64,000 nt of DNA, from positions 1-64,000 of the forward strand of contig JAIXWM010000046.1 in NCBI GenBank assembly GCA_027491255.1. The letters run 5' to 3'. This document shows positions 1-8,535 of the stretch, piece after piece. The notes beneath the pieces were generated by a model. The model made no database searches, was not told the origin of the DNA, and saw only the letters and a program-made list of their open reading frames with translations. Made by a program: the position numbers and the translations under genes. The DNA is from Rubrivivax sp. (GTDB taxonomy: Bacteria; Pseudomonadota; Gammaproteobacteria; Burkholderiales; Burkholderiaceae_C). Within the stretch, counting starts at the first letter, position 1; every line of letters begins with the position of its first letter.

Positions 1-444
1 CATCTCGTTGATGGCGCGGCAGGCGTCCATCAGCCGGCGCACCGGCTGGTGCAGCCAGGCCGGCGCGATGTTGGCCGAGGCCGCCAGCGACAGCGGCACC
101 GCCGCCACGATGGCCAGCAAGGTGCCCCACACCGCGATGTGCACGGTGACGACCATCTCGCGCAGGTAGATGCGCCAGTCGCCGAAATCGGGCGGGAAGA
201 ACTCGCTGGCGTAGGTACCGATGTTGCCGGCGTCGCGCAGCAGGTCCAGCGGCCGGATCTCGGCGCCGCGCCAGGCCCAGGCCAGGAAGCCCAGTGCCAG
301 CGCCCACGCCGCGTAGTACAGCCAGCCGGGCCGCTCGGCTGCGGCGCGCTGGCGCAGCAGCTCGAGCGAGGCGGCGCTGAGAGAGGGCGCCGAAGCCGCG
401 GCAGCCGGTGCCGCAGCCCCGGCGGGCCGGGTTGCCGCGCTCAC
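1..444 (-). CDS. phnE: Phosphonate ABC transporter permease PhnE (truncated by window edge)
   Basis: Minus-strand reading from GTG at 444 gives ...RPLDLLRDAGNIGTYASEFFPPDFGDWRIYLREMVVTVHIAVWGTLLA, PhnE-like; GTGA overlap with phnD stop. Confidence 0.85.
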   Translation of the reverse strand, partial: MSAATRPAGAAAPAAAASAPSLSAASLELLRQRAAAERPGWLYYAAWALALGFLAWAWRGAEIRPLDLLRDAGNIGTYASEFFPPDFGDWRIYLREMVVTVHIAVWGTLLAIVAAVPLSLAASANIAPAWLHQPVRRLMDACRAINEM

Positions 445-1421
445 TTCTTCAGCGCAGCGAGCTTGGCGTCGATCTCGGCGATGACGCGCGCGCGCTCGGC
501 CGGGCTCAGCTTCTCGTCGGTCTCGGCGCGGCGGCGGTCACGGAAGAGCTCGAGCTCGCGGATCGGGATCAGCTGGTCGTTGTTGGACGAGCGGAAGCCG
601 TCGTAGTCGTAGATCCGGTTCAGGATGGCCTTCTCGGCCGGGTCCTTGGAGGCGTAGTTCAGCACGAAGGTGCGGATGCGCTCCTTGACCGCCGGGTCCA
701 GGTCCTTGCGCCAGACGAAGGGGTCGCTCGGGATCAGCGGGCTCTTCCAGACGATGCGCAGCTGGTTGAACAGCTCGGGCCGGTTGGCCTCGAGCTTGCC
801 CATGTCCTCGGTGTTGTTCGTGGCCACGTCCACCTGCTTGGCCAGCGTGGCCTGGATGTTGGCGCCGTGGCTCGCACTGCGGATGGTCTTGAAGGCCGTG
901 CGGTGGTCGACCTTGTTCTGCGCGAAGATGTAGAAGGTGGGCACGAGGAAGCCCGAGGTCGAGTTCGGGTCGCCGATGCCGAAGTTGATGCTCTTCGAGT
1001 TCTTCAGCACATCGTCCAGCGTGCGGTAGGGCGAATCCTTGTGCGTGATCAGCAGCGCGTGGTAGCCGTAGCTGCCGTCCTTGTAGCGCACCTGCGCGAA
1101 GATCTCGCCGTTGGCACGGTCCACCGCCTCCATCGCGGCCTTGTTGCCGTACCAGGCCACCTGGATCTTGTTGAAGCGCATGGCCTCGATCACGCCGGCG
1201 TAGTCGGGGGCGTAGAAGGACTTGACGGTCAGGCCGGTCTTCTTCTCCATGTCGCGGAAGAAGGGCTCCCAGCGCTCGCGCTGCACGCTCGCGGCGTCGG
1301 TGGCGATGATGCCGAAGCTGATCTCCTGCGCCTGCGCGGTGGCCGGCAGGGCCAGCAGGGCGGACGCAGCGGCCAGACCGAGCGCGGCCTGGGCGAGGGA
1401 ACGACGTTGGGGACTCTTCAC
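441..1421 (-). CDS. phnD: Phosphonate ABC transporter substrate-binding protein PhnD
   Basis: (V)KSPQRRSLAQAALGLAAASALLALPATAQAQEISFGIIATDAASVQRERWEPFFRDMEKKTGLTVKSFYAPDYAGVIEAMRFNKIQVAWYGNKAA; signal peptide; GTG start overlapping phnC stop. Confidence 0.92.
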   Translation of the reverse strand: MKSPQRRSLAQAALGLAAASALLALPATAQAQEISFGIIATDAASVQRERWEPFFRDMEKKTGLTVKSFYAPDYAGVIEAMRFNKIQVAWYGNKAAMEAVDRANGEIFAQVRYKDGSYGYHALLITHKDSPYRTLDDVLKNSKSINFGIGDPNSTSGFLVPTFYIFAQNKVDHRTAFKTIRSASHGANIQATLAKQVDVATNNTEDMGKLEANRPELFNQLRIVWKSPLIPSDPFVWRKDLDPAVKERIRTFVLNYASKDPAEKAILNRIYDYDGFRSSNNDQLIPIRELELFRDRRRAETDEKLSPAERARVIAEIDAKLAALKK

Positions 1422-2287
1422 GGGATGCTCCTGGACAGGATGGGGAGGATCGGGGGGGAGGCGTCGACCGCAGGCGCATCGACGGCGTCGATCAGCTCGT
1501 CGGCCGAGGTGCCGTAGAGCTCGCGCAGGAAGGCGGGCGTGAGCGCCGAGGCCGGGCCGTCGAAGACCAGCGCGCCGTCGCGCAGCGCGAGCACGCGCTC
1601 GCAGTAGCGACGCGCCAGCGGCACGTGGTGCAGGCTGATCAGCAGCGTCAGGCCCTGCTCGCGGTTCAGCGCCAGCAGCAGTTCCATCACCCGGCGCGTG
1701 GACTCGGGGTCGAGCGAGGCCACGGGCTCGTCGGCCAGCAGCAGCTGCGCGCCCTGCACCAGCGCGCGCGCCACAGCGGCGCGCTGCTGCTGCCCGCCCG
1801 ACAGCGTGGAGGCACGCTGGAAAGCCTGCGGCGCCAGGCCCACGGCCTGCAACGCGTCGAGCGCGCGCGCCCGCTCCTCGAGGGTGAAGCGGGCCGTGAG
1901 GGCGCGCCACAGCGGCAGTTCGGCCACCAGGCCGGTGAGCACATTGGTCAGCAGCGGCAGGCGGCCGACCAGGTTGAACTGCTGGAAGACGATGCCGATG
2001 CGTCGGCGCAGCGCGCGCACCTCGGGGCTGAGCGCGCCACCGCTCTGCAGCGTGCGGCCGAAGGTCAGGACCTCGCCTCCATCGGCATCCAGCGTCTCGA
2101 GGCCGCACAGACAGCGCAGCAGCGTGGACTTGCCCGAACCCGACGCCCCGAGCAGCGCCACGCGCTCGCCGGGCCGGACAGAAAAGGTGACACCGGACAG
2201 CGCGCGCCGCGCGCCACCGCCGGACGGGAAGGTCTTGTGTGCCTGCCGCACGCTCACCGCGGGCGTCGAAACTGCATTCATGCCCAC
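1418..2287 (-). CDS. phnC: Phosphonate ABC transporter ATP-binding protein PhnC
   Basis: Walker A GASGSGKST, ABC signature LSGGQQQR, Walker B LLADEP; upstream of phnD. ATG at 2281 is an alternative start. Confidence 0.92.
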   Translation of the reverse strand: MGMNAVSTPAVSVRQAHKTFPSGGGARRALSGVTFSVRPGERVALLGASGSGKSTLLRCLCGLETLDADGGEVLTFGRTLQSGGALSPEVRALRRRIGIVFQQFNLVGRLPLLTNVLTGLVAELPLWRALTARFTLEERARALDALQAVGLAPQAFQRASTLSGGQQQRAAVARALVQGAQLLLADEPVASLDPESTRRVMELLLALNREQGLTLLISLHHVPLARRYCERVLALRDGALVFDGPASALTPAFLRELYGTSADELIDAVDAPAVDASPPILPILSRSIP

Positions 2288-2530
2288 ACGTTATGCGGCG
2301 TCGGTGACGACATCGTGACAGGGCCGGCCCTCCACGCCCGCGCGAGGAAGCGGCCCGCTGGCCGGCTCACTGGTAGCGGGCATGCCAGGGGGCCGCCGCT
2401 TCACACCCGGGCCCAGCGCAAGGATCAGCGCGGTCTGTGCAGGGTTACTCCAGAATCACTTTCGTACCTCTCGGGGCTAGACTTTCAGGGTGGGCCGGCC
2501 TCGGCCTGCGCACGCCTGGAGCCCGTCACG

Positions 2531-4318
2531 ATGCCCTTGCCCTCCGAAGCCCCGCTGACCTTTCGCGCCCCGGCGCGATCCGGCGCGCGCCCGCCCACGC
2601 AGCAGCGCCGCCTGACGCTGGTCTTCCCGCCGATGACGATGCCGACCTCGCCGCCGCTGGGCGTGGCCATGCTCAAGGCCTACATCGAGCGCGAGCTGCC
2701 CGAGTGGCAGGTGACCATCATCGACCTGAACATCTGGCTCTTCCGCTTCCTGCTCGAGGGCATCGAGCGCGGCGAGATCGGCCTGACCGACGCCATGCAC
2801 CAGCGCATGGGCGCCGACACCGCCACGCTGCTGCACGCCGCGCGCGCCTTCTCCGGGCTGGACGATGCCGCTTTCTACCAGCGCCCCGACGTCTACGACC
2901 TGAACGGCCGCACCTTCCTGAACTTCACCGAGGTCTTCCGCGAGATGCTGACCGAGGAGTGCGCGCAGTGGGAGCGAGGCGGCGAGCCGTCCTACCTGCT
3001 GCAGGCGCTGGTCGAGCGCATCCTCACGTCGCAGCCGCAGGCGCTGGGCGTGTCGATGATCTTCTCCGAGCAACTGCCCATCGGCGCCATGCTCGGGCGT
3101 TGGATGCGCGAGCAGGCAGGCATCAAGGTCTTCTTCGGCGGCAGTTGCTTCACCGAGGGCGTCGAGCACTTCATGAAGTGGTACCCGAAGGCGGCCGACG
3201 TCATCGTCTCGGGTGACGGCGAGCTGCCGCTGAAGGCGCTGTTGCAATCCGCCGGAGACCCGCGCGGCGTCCCGGGCACCTGTTACCGCGAGGGCGAGGA
3301 CCTGGTGCGCCTGCCCGCCAGCTACCAGAAGGACATCGACGCCTTCGGCGCGCCGGACTTCTCCACCATCGACTTCAGCCGCTACTACTCGCCACGGCCG
3401 GTGGCCGCGCTGCTGCTGTCGCGCGGCTGCTACTGGCGCAAGTGCACCTTCTGCGTGCACTACTTCTCGGCCGGCGACACCTACCGCCTGCACTCGCTGG
3501 ACAACGTGATCGCGATGCTGCGGCGCATGGTCGACCAGGGCGTGCGGCACTTCTCCTTCGTCGACGAGATGATCGCGCCCGGGCACTTCGTGCGACTGGC
3601 GCAGGCCATCCGGGCGGCCCAGCTGGACATCGCCTACTACGCGCTGTCCAAGCCGAACAAGACCTTCACGCCCGAGATCCTGCAGGAGATGGCGGCCTCG
3701 GGCTGCAAGTACATCCTCTGGGGCCTGGAAAGCGGCAACCAGCGCATCCTCGACCTGATGGGCAAGGGCACGAAGGTCGACGAGGTGGCCGAGGTGCTGC
3801 ACCACGCGCGCGCGGCCGGCATCCACAACCACGTCTACGTGATCTGCGGCTTCCCGACCGAGACGCCCGAGGAGTTCGGCGACACGCTGCGCTTCCTGTC
3901 GGACCACCGCGACGCGATCTCGGCCATCCACCGCAGCGTGTTCTCGCTCGAGCAGGGCTCGCCGATCTCCAAGGACCTGGCGAAGTTCTCGATCGACGAG
4001 GTCTGGCTGCGCCAGGACGGTCCTCTCGGTGGCCGGCTCGGCTACCGGTGCGCCTCGGGCATGACGATGGAGCAGGCGGGCGCGCAGTTCCAGACCGCGC
4101 TGCCGATGTTCAGGCGTTTCCACCCCTACGCGCAGTACATGGCCAACTTCCGCGACCATGCGCTGCTGCTGTACGCGCAGCGTGGCGAGACGCTGGACTT
4201 CGCCGCCCGCCGCTTCCCCGAGCTGCCCGCACTCGCGTCGCGGCGTGACGACGCTGCCGCCGGGCTGGCGTCGGCGCGCGCCGTCGAGGAACCGGCCTTG
4301 CTCAACGACGCCGCCTGA
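2531..4318 (+). CDS. Radical SAM protein with B12-binding-like N-terminal region
   Basis: SRGCYWRKCTFC cluster motif, WGLESGNQRILDLMGKGT, VYVICGFPTETPEEF; N-terminal half resembles B12-binding domain (SMIFSEQLPIGAML..FFGGSCFTEG..VSGDGE). Confidence 0.85.
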   Translation: MPLPSEAPLTFRAPARSGARPPTQQRRLTLVFPPMTMPTSPPLGVAMLKAYIERELPEWQVTIIDLNIWLFRFLLEGIERGEIGLTDAMHQRMGADTATLLHAARAFSGLDDAAFYQRPDVYDLNGRTFLNFTEVFREMLTEECAQWERGGEPSYLLQALVERILTSQPQALGVSMIFSEQLPIGAMLGRWMREQAGIKVFFGGSCFTEGVEHFMKWYPKAADVIVSGDGELPLKALLQSAGDPRGVPGTCYREGEDLVRLPASYQKDIDAFGAPDFSTIDFSRYYSPRPVAALLLSRGCYWRKCTFCVHYFSAGDTYRLHSLDNVIAMLRRMVDQGVRHFSFVDEMIAPGHFVRLAQAIRAAQLDIAYYALSKPNKTFTPEILQEMAASGCKYILWGLESGNQRILDLMGKGTKVDEVAEVLHHARAAGIHNHVYVICGFPTETPEEFGDTLRFLSDHRDAISAIHRSVFSLEQGSPISKDLAKFSIDEVWLRQDGPLGGRLGYRCASGMTMEQAGAQFQTALPMFRRFHPYAQYMANFRDHALLLYAQRGETLDFAARRFPELPALASRRDDAAAGLASARAVEEPALLNDAA

Positions 4319-4362
4319 GAGACCGGGAGCCCACGGCACGCCGCCGCCTGAAACGCGAGCCC

Positions 4363-5943
4363 ATGGCAGCCCTGCGCACGCCCGCCGTCGCCGGCAGCTT
4401 CTACCCGGGGCTGCCCGACGAACTGCGCTCCGAGGTCGGACGTCACCTCGCGCCAGCGCTGGCCAGCCACGCCTCGGCAGGCGGTGCGCCCGGCGAGGTG
4501 GCGCCGAAGATCCTCGTCGTGCCGCATGCGGGCTACAACTACTCCGGCGCCACCGCCGCGCGCGCCTACGCGCTGCTGGCCCCGGTGGCCGCGCGCATCC
4601 GGCGCGTCGTGCTGCTCGGCCCGGCACACCGGGCCCGCGTGCGCGGCCTGGCCGCGCCGACGGTGGCGGCCTTCGACACCCCGCTCGGCCCGGTGCGCGT
4701 GGACCACGAAGCCATGGCGCCGCTGCGCGCGCTCGAGCAGGTCGGCTTCGACGACACGCCGCACGCGCCGGAGTACTCGCTCGAGGTTCAGCTGCCCTTC
4801 CTGCAGGCCGTGCTCGGCGCCGACTTCGGGCTGATCCCGCTGGTGGTGGGCGACACCGCGCCCGAGGACGTGGCCGAGGTGGTGGACACGCTGTGGGGCG
4901 GCGACGAGACGCTCATCGTCGTCAGCACCGACATGTCGCACTTCCACCCTTACGCCGACGCACAGCGCCTGGACCGCGAGACGGCCGCGCGCATCCTGCG
5001 CCTGGAGTCCGACATCCACCCCTTGCGCGCCTGCGGCGCACGGCCGCTGAACGGCGCGCTGCTGGCGGCGCGCCGGCGCGCCATGACCGCGGCGCTGGTG
5101 GACCTGTGCAACTCGGGCGACACCGTGGGGCGCAAGGAGCGTGTCGTCGGCTACGCGAGCTTTGCCATCCGGCCGGGGCCGGGCCGCCAGGCCCCGCCCG
5201 TCGCCGCCGCGGCGCAGCCCTTCGCTGCCGCGGCCGCACCGCTGCGGCAGCCCGCCCCGCACGCGGCCGCCGCCCCCGCTGCCAGCCTGGGCGAGGCCTT
5301 GCTGCTGCGCGCCCGCAACACGATCGCGCAGCGCCTGGGCCTGGCGCCGCTGGCCGAGCCCTGGCACCCGGCGCTGCAGGAGCGCGGCGCGACCTTCGTC
5401 ACCCTGAACGACGCTGCGCGGCGCCTGCGCGGCTGCATCGGCCGTCTCGAGGCCGTGACCTCGCTGGACAACGACGTGCGCCACAACGCCGCACAGGCGG
5501 CCTTTGCTGACCCGCGCTTCCCGCCGGTGCGGGCCGACGAATGGGCCGGCCTGCGGCTCGAGGTCTCGGTGCTGACCAGCTCACAGCCGCTGCCGGCCGC
5601 CGCCACACAGGCGCAGGCGCTGCAGGCCATCGAGCCCGGCACCCACGGCGTGATCTTCGAGTGGCGCGGCCACCGCGCCACCTTCCTGCCCCAGGTGTGG
5701 GAGCAGTTGCCGCAGCCGCAGGCCTTCATGGCCGCGCTCAAGCGCAAGGCCGGTCTGGCGGAGGACTTCTGGGCCGCGGACGTGCGCCTGTCGCGCTACC
5801 GCGTCGACAAGCACGAGGGCGGCCCGATCGCCGCCCTGGGAGCACCCGCGGCCGCCCCGGGCGCAGCGGCACCATCCTTCGGCTCGCTGATGGGCGGCGG
5901 GCTGACAATCACGATGCAGCCGCGCCCGTCGGCACGGCGATGA
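4363..5943 (+). CDS. AmmeMemoRadiSam system fusion protein: MEMO1-like domain (N-terminal) + AMMECR1-like domain (C-terminal)
   Basis: RTPAVAGSFYPG...VPHAGYNYSG...GPAHR...STDMSHFHPY (MEMO1); FVTLNDAARRLRGCIGRLEA...DPRFPPVRADEWAGLRLEVSVLT (AMMECR1). Confidence 0.92.
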   Translation: MAALRTPAVAGSFYPGLPDELRSEVGRHLAPALASHASAGGAPGEVAPKILVVPHAGYNYSGATAARAYALLAPVAARIRRVVLLGPAHRARVRGLAAPTVAAFDTPLGPVRVDHEAMAPLRALEQVGFDDTPHAPEYSLEVQLPFLQAVLGADFGLIPLVVGDTAPEDVAEVVDTLWGGDETLIVVSTDMSHFHPYADAQRLDRETAARILRLESDIHPLRACGARPLNGALLAARRRAMTAALVDLCNSGDTVGRKERVVGYASFAIRPGPGRQAPPVAAAAQPFAAAAAPLRQPAPHAAAAPAASLGEALLLRARNTIAQRLGLAPLAEPWHPALQERGATFVTLNDAARRLRGCIGRLEAVTSLDNDVRHNAAQAAFADPRFPPVRADEWAGLRLEVSVLTSSQPLPAAATQAQALQAIEPGTHGVIFEWRGHRATFLPQVWEQLPQPQAFMAALKRKAGLAEDFWAADVRLSRYRVDKHEGGPIAALGAPAAAPGAAAPSFGSLMGGGLTITMQPRPSARR

Positions 5944-6006
5944 ACGAAGCAGCCGCGCCTGCCGGCGCGGCAGTGAACGAAGCAGCCGCGCCTGCCGGCG
6001 CGGCGA
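5916..6006 (+). repeat. 33-bp direct tandem repeat, two near-perfect copies (5941-5973, 5974-6006) plus a degenerate partial copy upstream
   Basis: tgaacgaagcagccgcgcctgccggcgcggcag / tgaacgaagcagccgcgcctgccggcgcggcga; upstream agccgcgcccgtcggcacggcga. First copy contains the stop of the MEMO1-AMMECR1 gene. Confidence 0.9.
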
Positions 6007-6060
6007 CGAGCCTGCAGCCAACCTGCGACCCACCCGCCTTCCTCCTCCGACGAGCTCCCG

Positions 6061-7170
6061 ATGAGCGCCCCGCCCGAGATTTCCACCGAAAGCTTCGAAG
6101 CCCCCCACCCTGCGCGCTGGTGGCACCGGCTCGACGACGGCCGCGTGCAGTGCGACCTCTGCCCGCGCGAGTGCAAGCTGCACGAGGGCCAGCGTGGCCT
6201 GTGCTTCGTGCGCGCGCGCCAGGGCGACGCGATGGTGCTCACCACCTACGGCCGCAGCTCGGGCTTCTGCGTCGACCCCATCGAGAAGAAGCCGCTCAAC
6301 CACTTCCACCCCGGCACGCCGGTGTTCAGCTTCGGCACCGCCGGCTGCAACCTGGCGTGCAAGTTCTGCCAGAACTGGGACATCTCGAAGAGCCGCGAGA
6401 TGGACCGGCTGATGAATGTCGCCCCGCCGGCGCTGATCGCCGCGGCGGCTCGCAAGACGCAGAGCGCGAGCGTGGCCTACACCTACAACGACCCGGTGAT
6501 CTTTGCCGAGTACGCGATGGACGCGGCCGACGCCTGCCGCGAGCAGGGCCTGTACAACGTGGCGGTGACGGCGGGCTACATCCACGCCGCGCCGCGGCGC
6601 GAGTTCTTCGCCAAGATGGACGCGGCCAACGTCGACCTGAAGGCCTTCACCGAGGACTTCTACTTCCGCCTGACCGGCGCCCACCTGAACCCGGTGCTCG
6701 AGACGCTGGAGTACATCGTCCACGACACGAACTGCTGGCTCGAGATCACGACGCTGCTGATTCCCGGCCAGAACGACAGCCCGGCGGAGATCGAGGCGCT
6801 CGCGCGCTGGGTGCACGAGCACCTCGGACCCGACGTGCCGCTGCACTTCACCGCCTTCAGCCCCAACTACCGCATGACGGACATCGAGCGCACGCCGCCG
6901 AAGACGCTCACCACCGCGCGCGCCATCGCGCGCCAGCAGGGTCTGCGCCACGTCTACACCGGCAACGTGCACGACACCGTGGGGGGCACGACGCTGTGCC
7001 CCGGCTGCGGCCAGGCGCTGATCGTGCGCGACTGGCACCTGCTGAAGAGCTACCAGCTCGACGCCAGCGGCGCCTGCCCGCACTGCGGCACCGCGGTGGC
7101 CGGCCGCTGGGACGCCCGCGCCGGCACCTTCGGCAACCAGCGCATTCCGGTGCGGCTGATGGTGCGCTGA
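6061..7170 (+). CDS. amrS: AmmeMemoRadiSam system radical SAM enzyme
   Basis: VQCDLCPRECKLHEGQRGLCFVRARQGDAMVLTTYGRSSGFCVDPIEKKPLNHFHPGTPVFSFGTAGCNLACKFCQNWDISKSRE; CX3CX2C motif; C-terminal CPGCG/CPHCG. Confidence 0.93.
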   Translation: MSAPPEISTESFEAPHPARWWHRLDDGRVQCDLCPRECKLHEGQRGLCFVRARQGDAMVLTTYGRSSGFCVDPIEKKPLNHFHPGTPVFSFGTAGCNLACKFCQNWDISKSREMDRLMNVAPPALIAAAARKTQSASVAYTYNDPVIFAEYAMDAADACREQGLYNVAVTAGYIHAAPRREFFAKMDAANVDLKAFTEDFYFRLTGAHLNPVLETLEYIVHDTNCWLEITTLLIPGQNDSPAEIEALARWVHEHLGPDVPLHFTAFSPNYRMTDIERTPPKTLTTARAIARQQGLRHVYTGNVHDTVGGTTLCPGCGQALIVRDWHLLKSYQLDASGACPHCGTAVAGRWDARAGTFGNQRIPVRLMVR

Positions 7171-7247
7171 GGGTCGGCTGAAGGGCAGCGACTGCGGGCG
7201 CTGGCGGGGCTGTCCCGCGCTCCACTTTCACAAGGAACTTCCCTTAT

Positions 7248-7276
7248 GATTCCATTTTTGCACCCAAAATGGAATC
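7248..7276. promoter_or_regulatory. Perfect 11-bp inverted repeat GATTCCATTTT-N7-AAAATGGAATC overlapping the start codon of the downstream ATPase gene
   Basis: Read directly: gattccatttt(7248-7258) tgcaccc aaaatggaatc(7266-7276); ATG at 7269 lies in the right arm. AT-rich island in a high-GC context. Confidence 0.75.
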
Positions 7277-8477
7277 TTCAGGGAGATTTCTACAGGCTCC
7301 TGCCGGCAGTTGTCTGCTGCTGGGCCCGCGGGGCACGGGCAAGTCGACCTGGCTGCGCGCGCGTTGGCCGCAGGCGCTGACCCTGGACCTGCTGGACGCG
7401 GCCACGCAGCGGGGCCTGCAGGCGCGACCGGAGCGCCTGGAAGCTCTGATCGCGGGCCGGCCCGAGGCCGACACCGTCGTCATCGACGAGGTGCAGCGCG
7501 TGCCCGCGCTGCTGGACGTGGTGCACCGCTGGATCGAGTCGGGGCCGCGGCCGCTGCGCTTCGTGCTCACGGGCTCGAGCGCGCGCAAGCTGCGCCGAGG
7601 GGCCGCCAACCTGCTGGCCGGCCGACTGGTGCGCGCCGAGATGCACCCCTTCATGGCCGCCGAACTTGGCGCCGCCTTCGACCTGCAGCGCGCGCTGCGC
7701 GAGGGCCTGGTCCCCCTGGTGTGGAGCGCGCCCGATCCCGAGGCAGCCCTGCGCTCCTACGCGGCGCTGTACGTGCGCGAGGAGGTCCAGGCCGAAGCCC
7801 TGGTGCGCGACGTCGGCGGCTTCGCCCGCTTCCTCGAGGCCATCAGCTTCTCGCACGGCGGTCTGCTCAACCTGGCCGAAGTCGCGCGCGAGTGCGAGGT
7901 CGGGCGCAAGACCGTGGAGGGCTATGTCGAGGTCCTGGAAGACCTGCTGCTGGGCTTTCGCGTGCCGGTGTTCGCGCGCCGCGCAAGGCGCCAGCTCGTG
8001 GCGCACGACAAGTTCTACCTCTTCGACGCCGGGCTCTACCGCTCGCTGCGGCCAGCCGGCCCGCTGGACCGTGCCGAGGAGATCGGCGGCCACGCGCTCG
8101 AAGGCCTGGTGGCCCAGCACCTGCGCGCCTGGGCCGCCTACCGCGGCGGGCTGGAGCGGCTGCACCACTGGCGCACCCGCGCCGGCAGCGAGGTCGACTT
8201 CGTGGTCTACGGCCCCGCCACCTTCGCCGCCCTCGAGGTCAAGCGCAGCGCCCGGGTGGAGCGGCGCGACGTGCGCGCGCTGAAGACCTTCCGCGAGGAC
8301 TACCCCGAGGCGACGGCGGCGCTGCTGTACCTGGGGCGCGAGCCGCTGGTCGTCGACGGAATTCCGGTGCTGCCGTGCGAGACTTTCCTGCGCGACCTGC
8401 GGCCGGACCGCGCGCTGGTGCCCGCCGGTCTCGGCCCGAACCCCGAACCCGTCGCCGCCCCGGAAGACCCCCCATGA
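7269..8477 (+). CDS. ATP-binding protein, AAA + DUF4143 family
   Basis: Walker A LLGPRGTGKST, VVIDEVQRVPALLDVVHRWIE, FVLTGSSARKLRRGAANLLAGR, C-terminal RAGSEVDFVVYGPATFAALEVKRS (PD-(D/E)XK-like). Confidence 0.9.
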   Translation: MESSGRFLQAPAGSCLLLGPRGTGKSTWLRARWPQALTLDLLDAATQRGLQARPERLEALIAGRPEADTVVIDEVQRVPALLDVVHRWIESGPRPLRFVLTGSSARKLRRGAANLLAGRLVRAEMHPFMAAELGAAFDLQRALREGLVPLVWSAPDPEAALRSYAALYVREEVQAEALVRDVGGFARFLEAISFSHGGLLNLAEVARECEVGRKTVEGYVEVLEDLLLGFRVPVFARRARRQLVAHDKFYLFDAGLYRSLRPAGPLDRAEEIGGHALEGLVAQHLRAWAAYRGGLERLHHWRTRAGSEVDFVVYGPATFAALEVKRSARVERRDVRALKTFREDYPEATAALLYLGREPLVVDGIPVLPCETFLRDLRPDRALVPAGLGPNPEPVAAPEDPP

Positions 8478-8535
8478 GCGCGCCGGGCCACCCCCAAGCG
8501 CTCATCCCGAAGCACGCAGTACGGAGGTGAATCCA

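Noticed and set aside
2477-4627. 716-aa minus-strand ORF
   Set aside because: Antisense to the radical SAM gene, which has clear cluster motifs.
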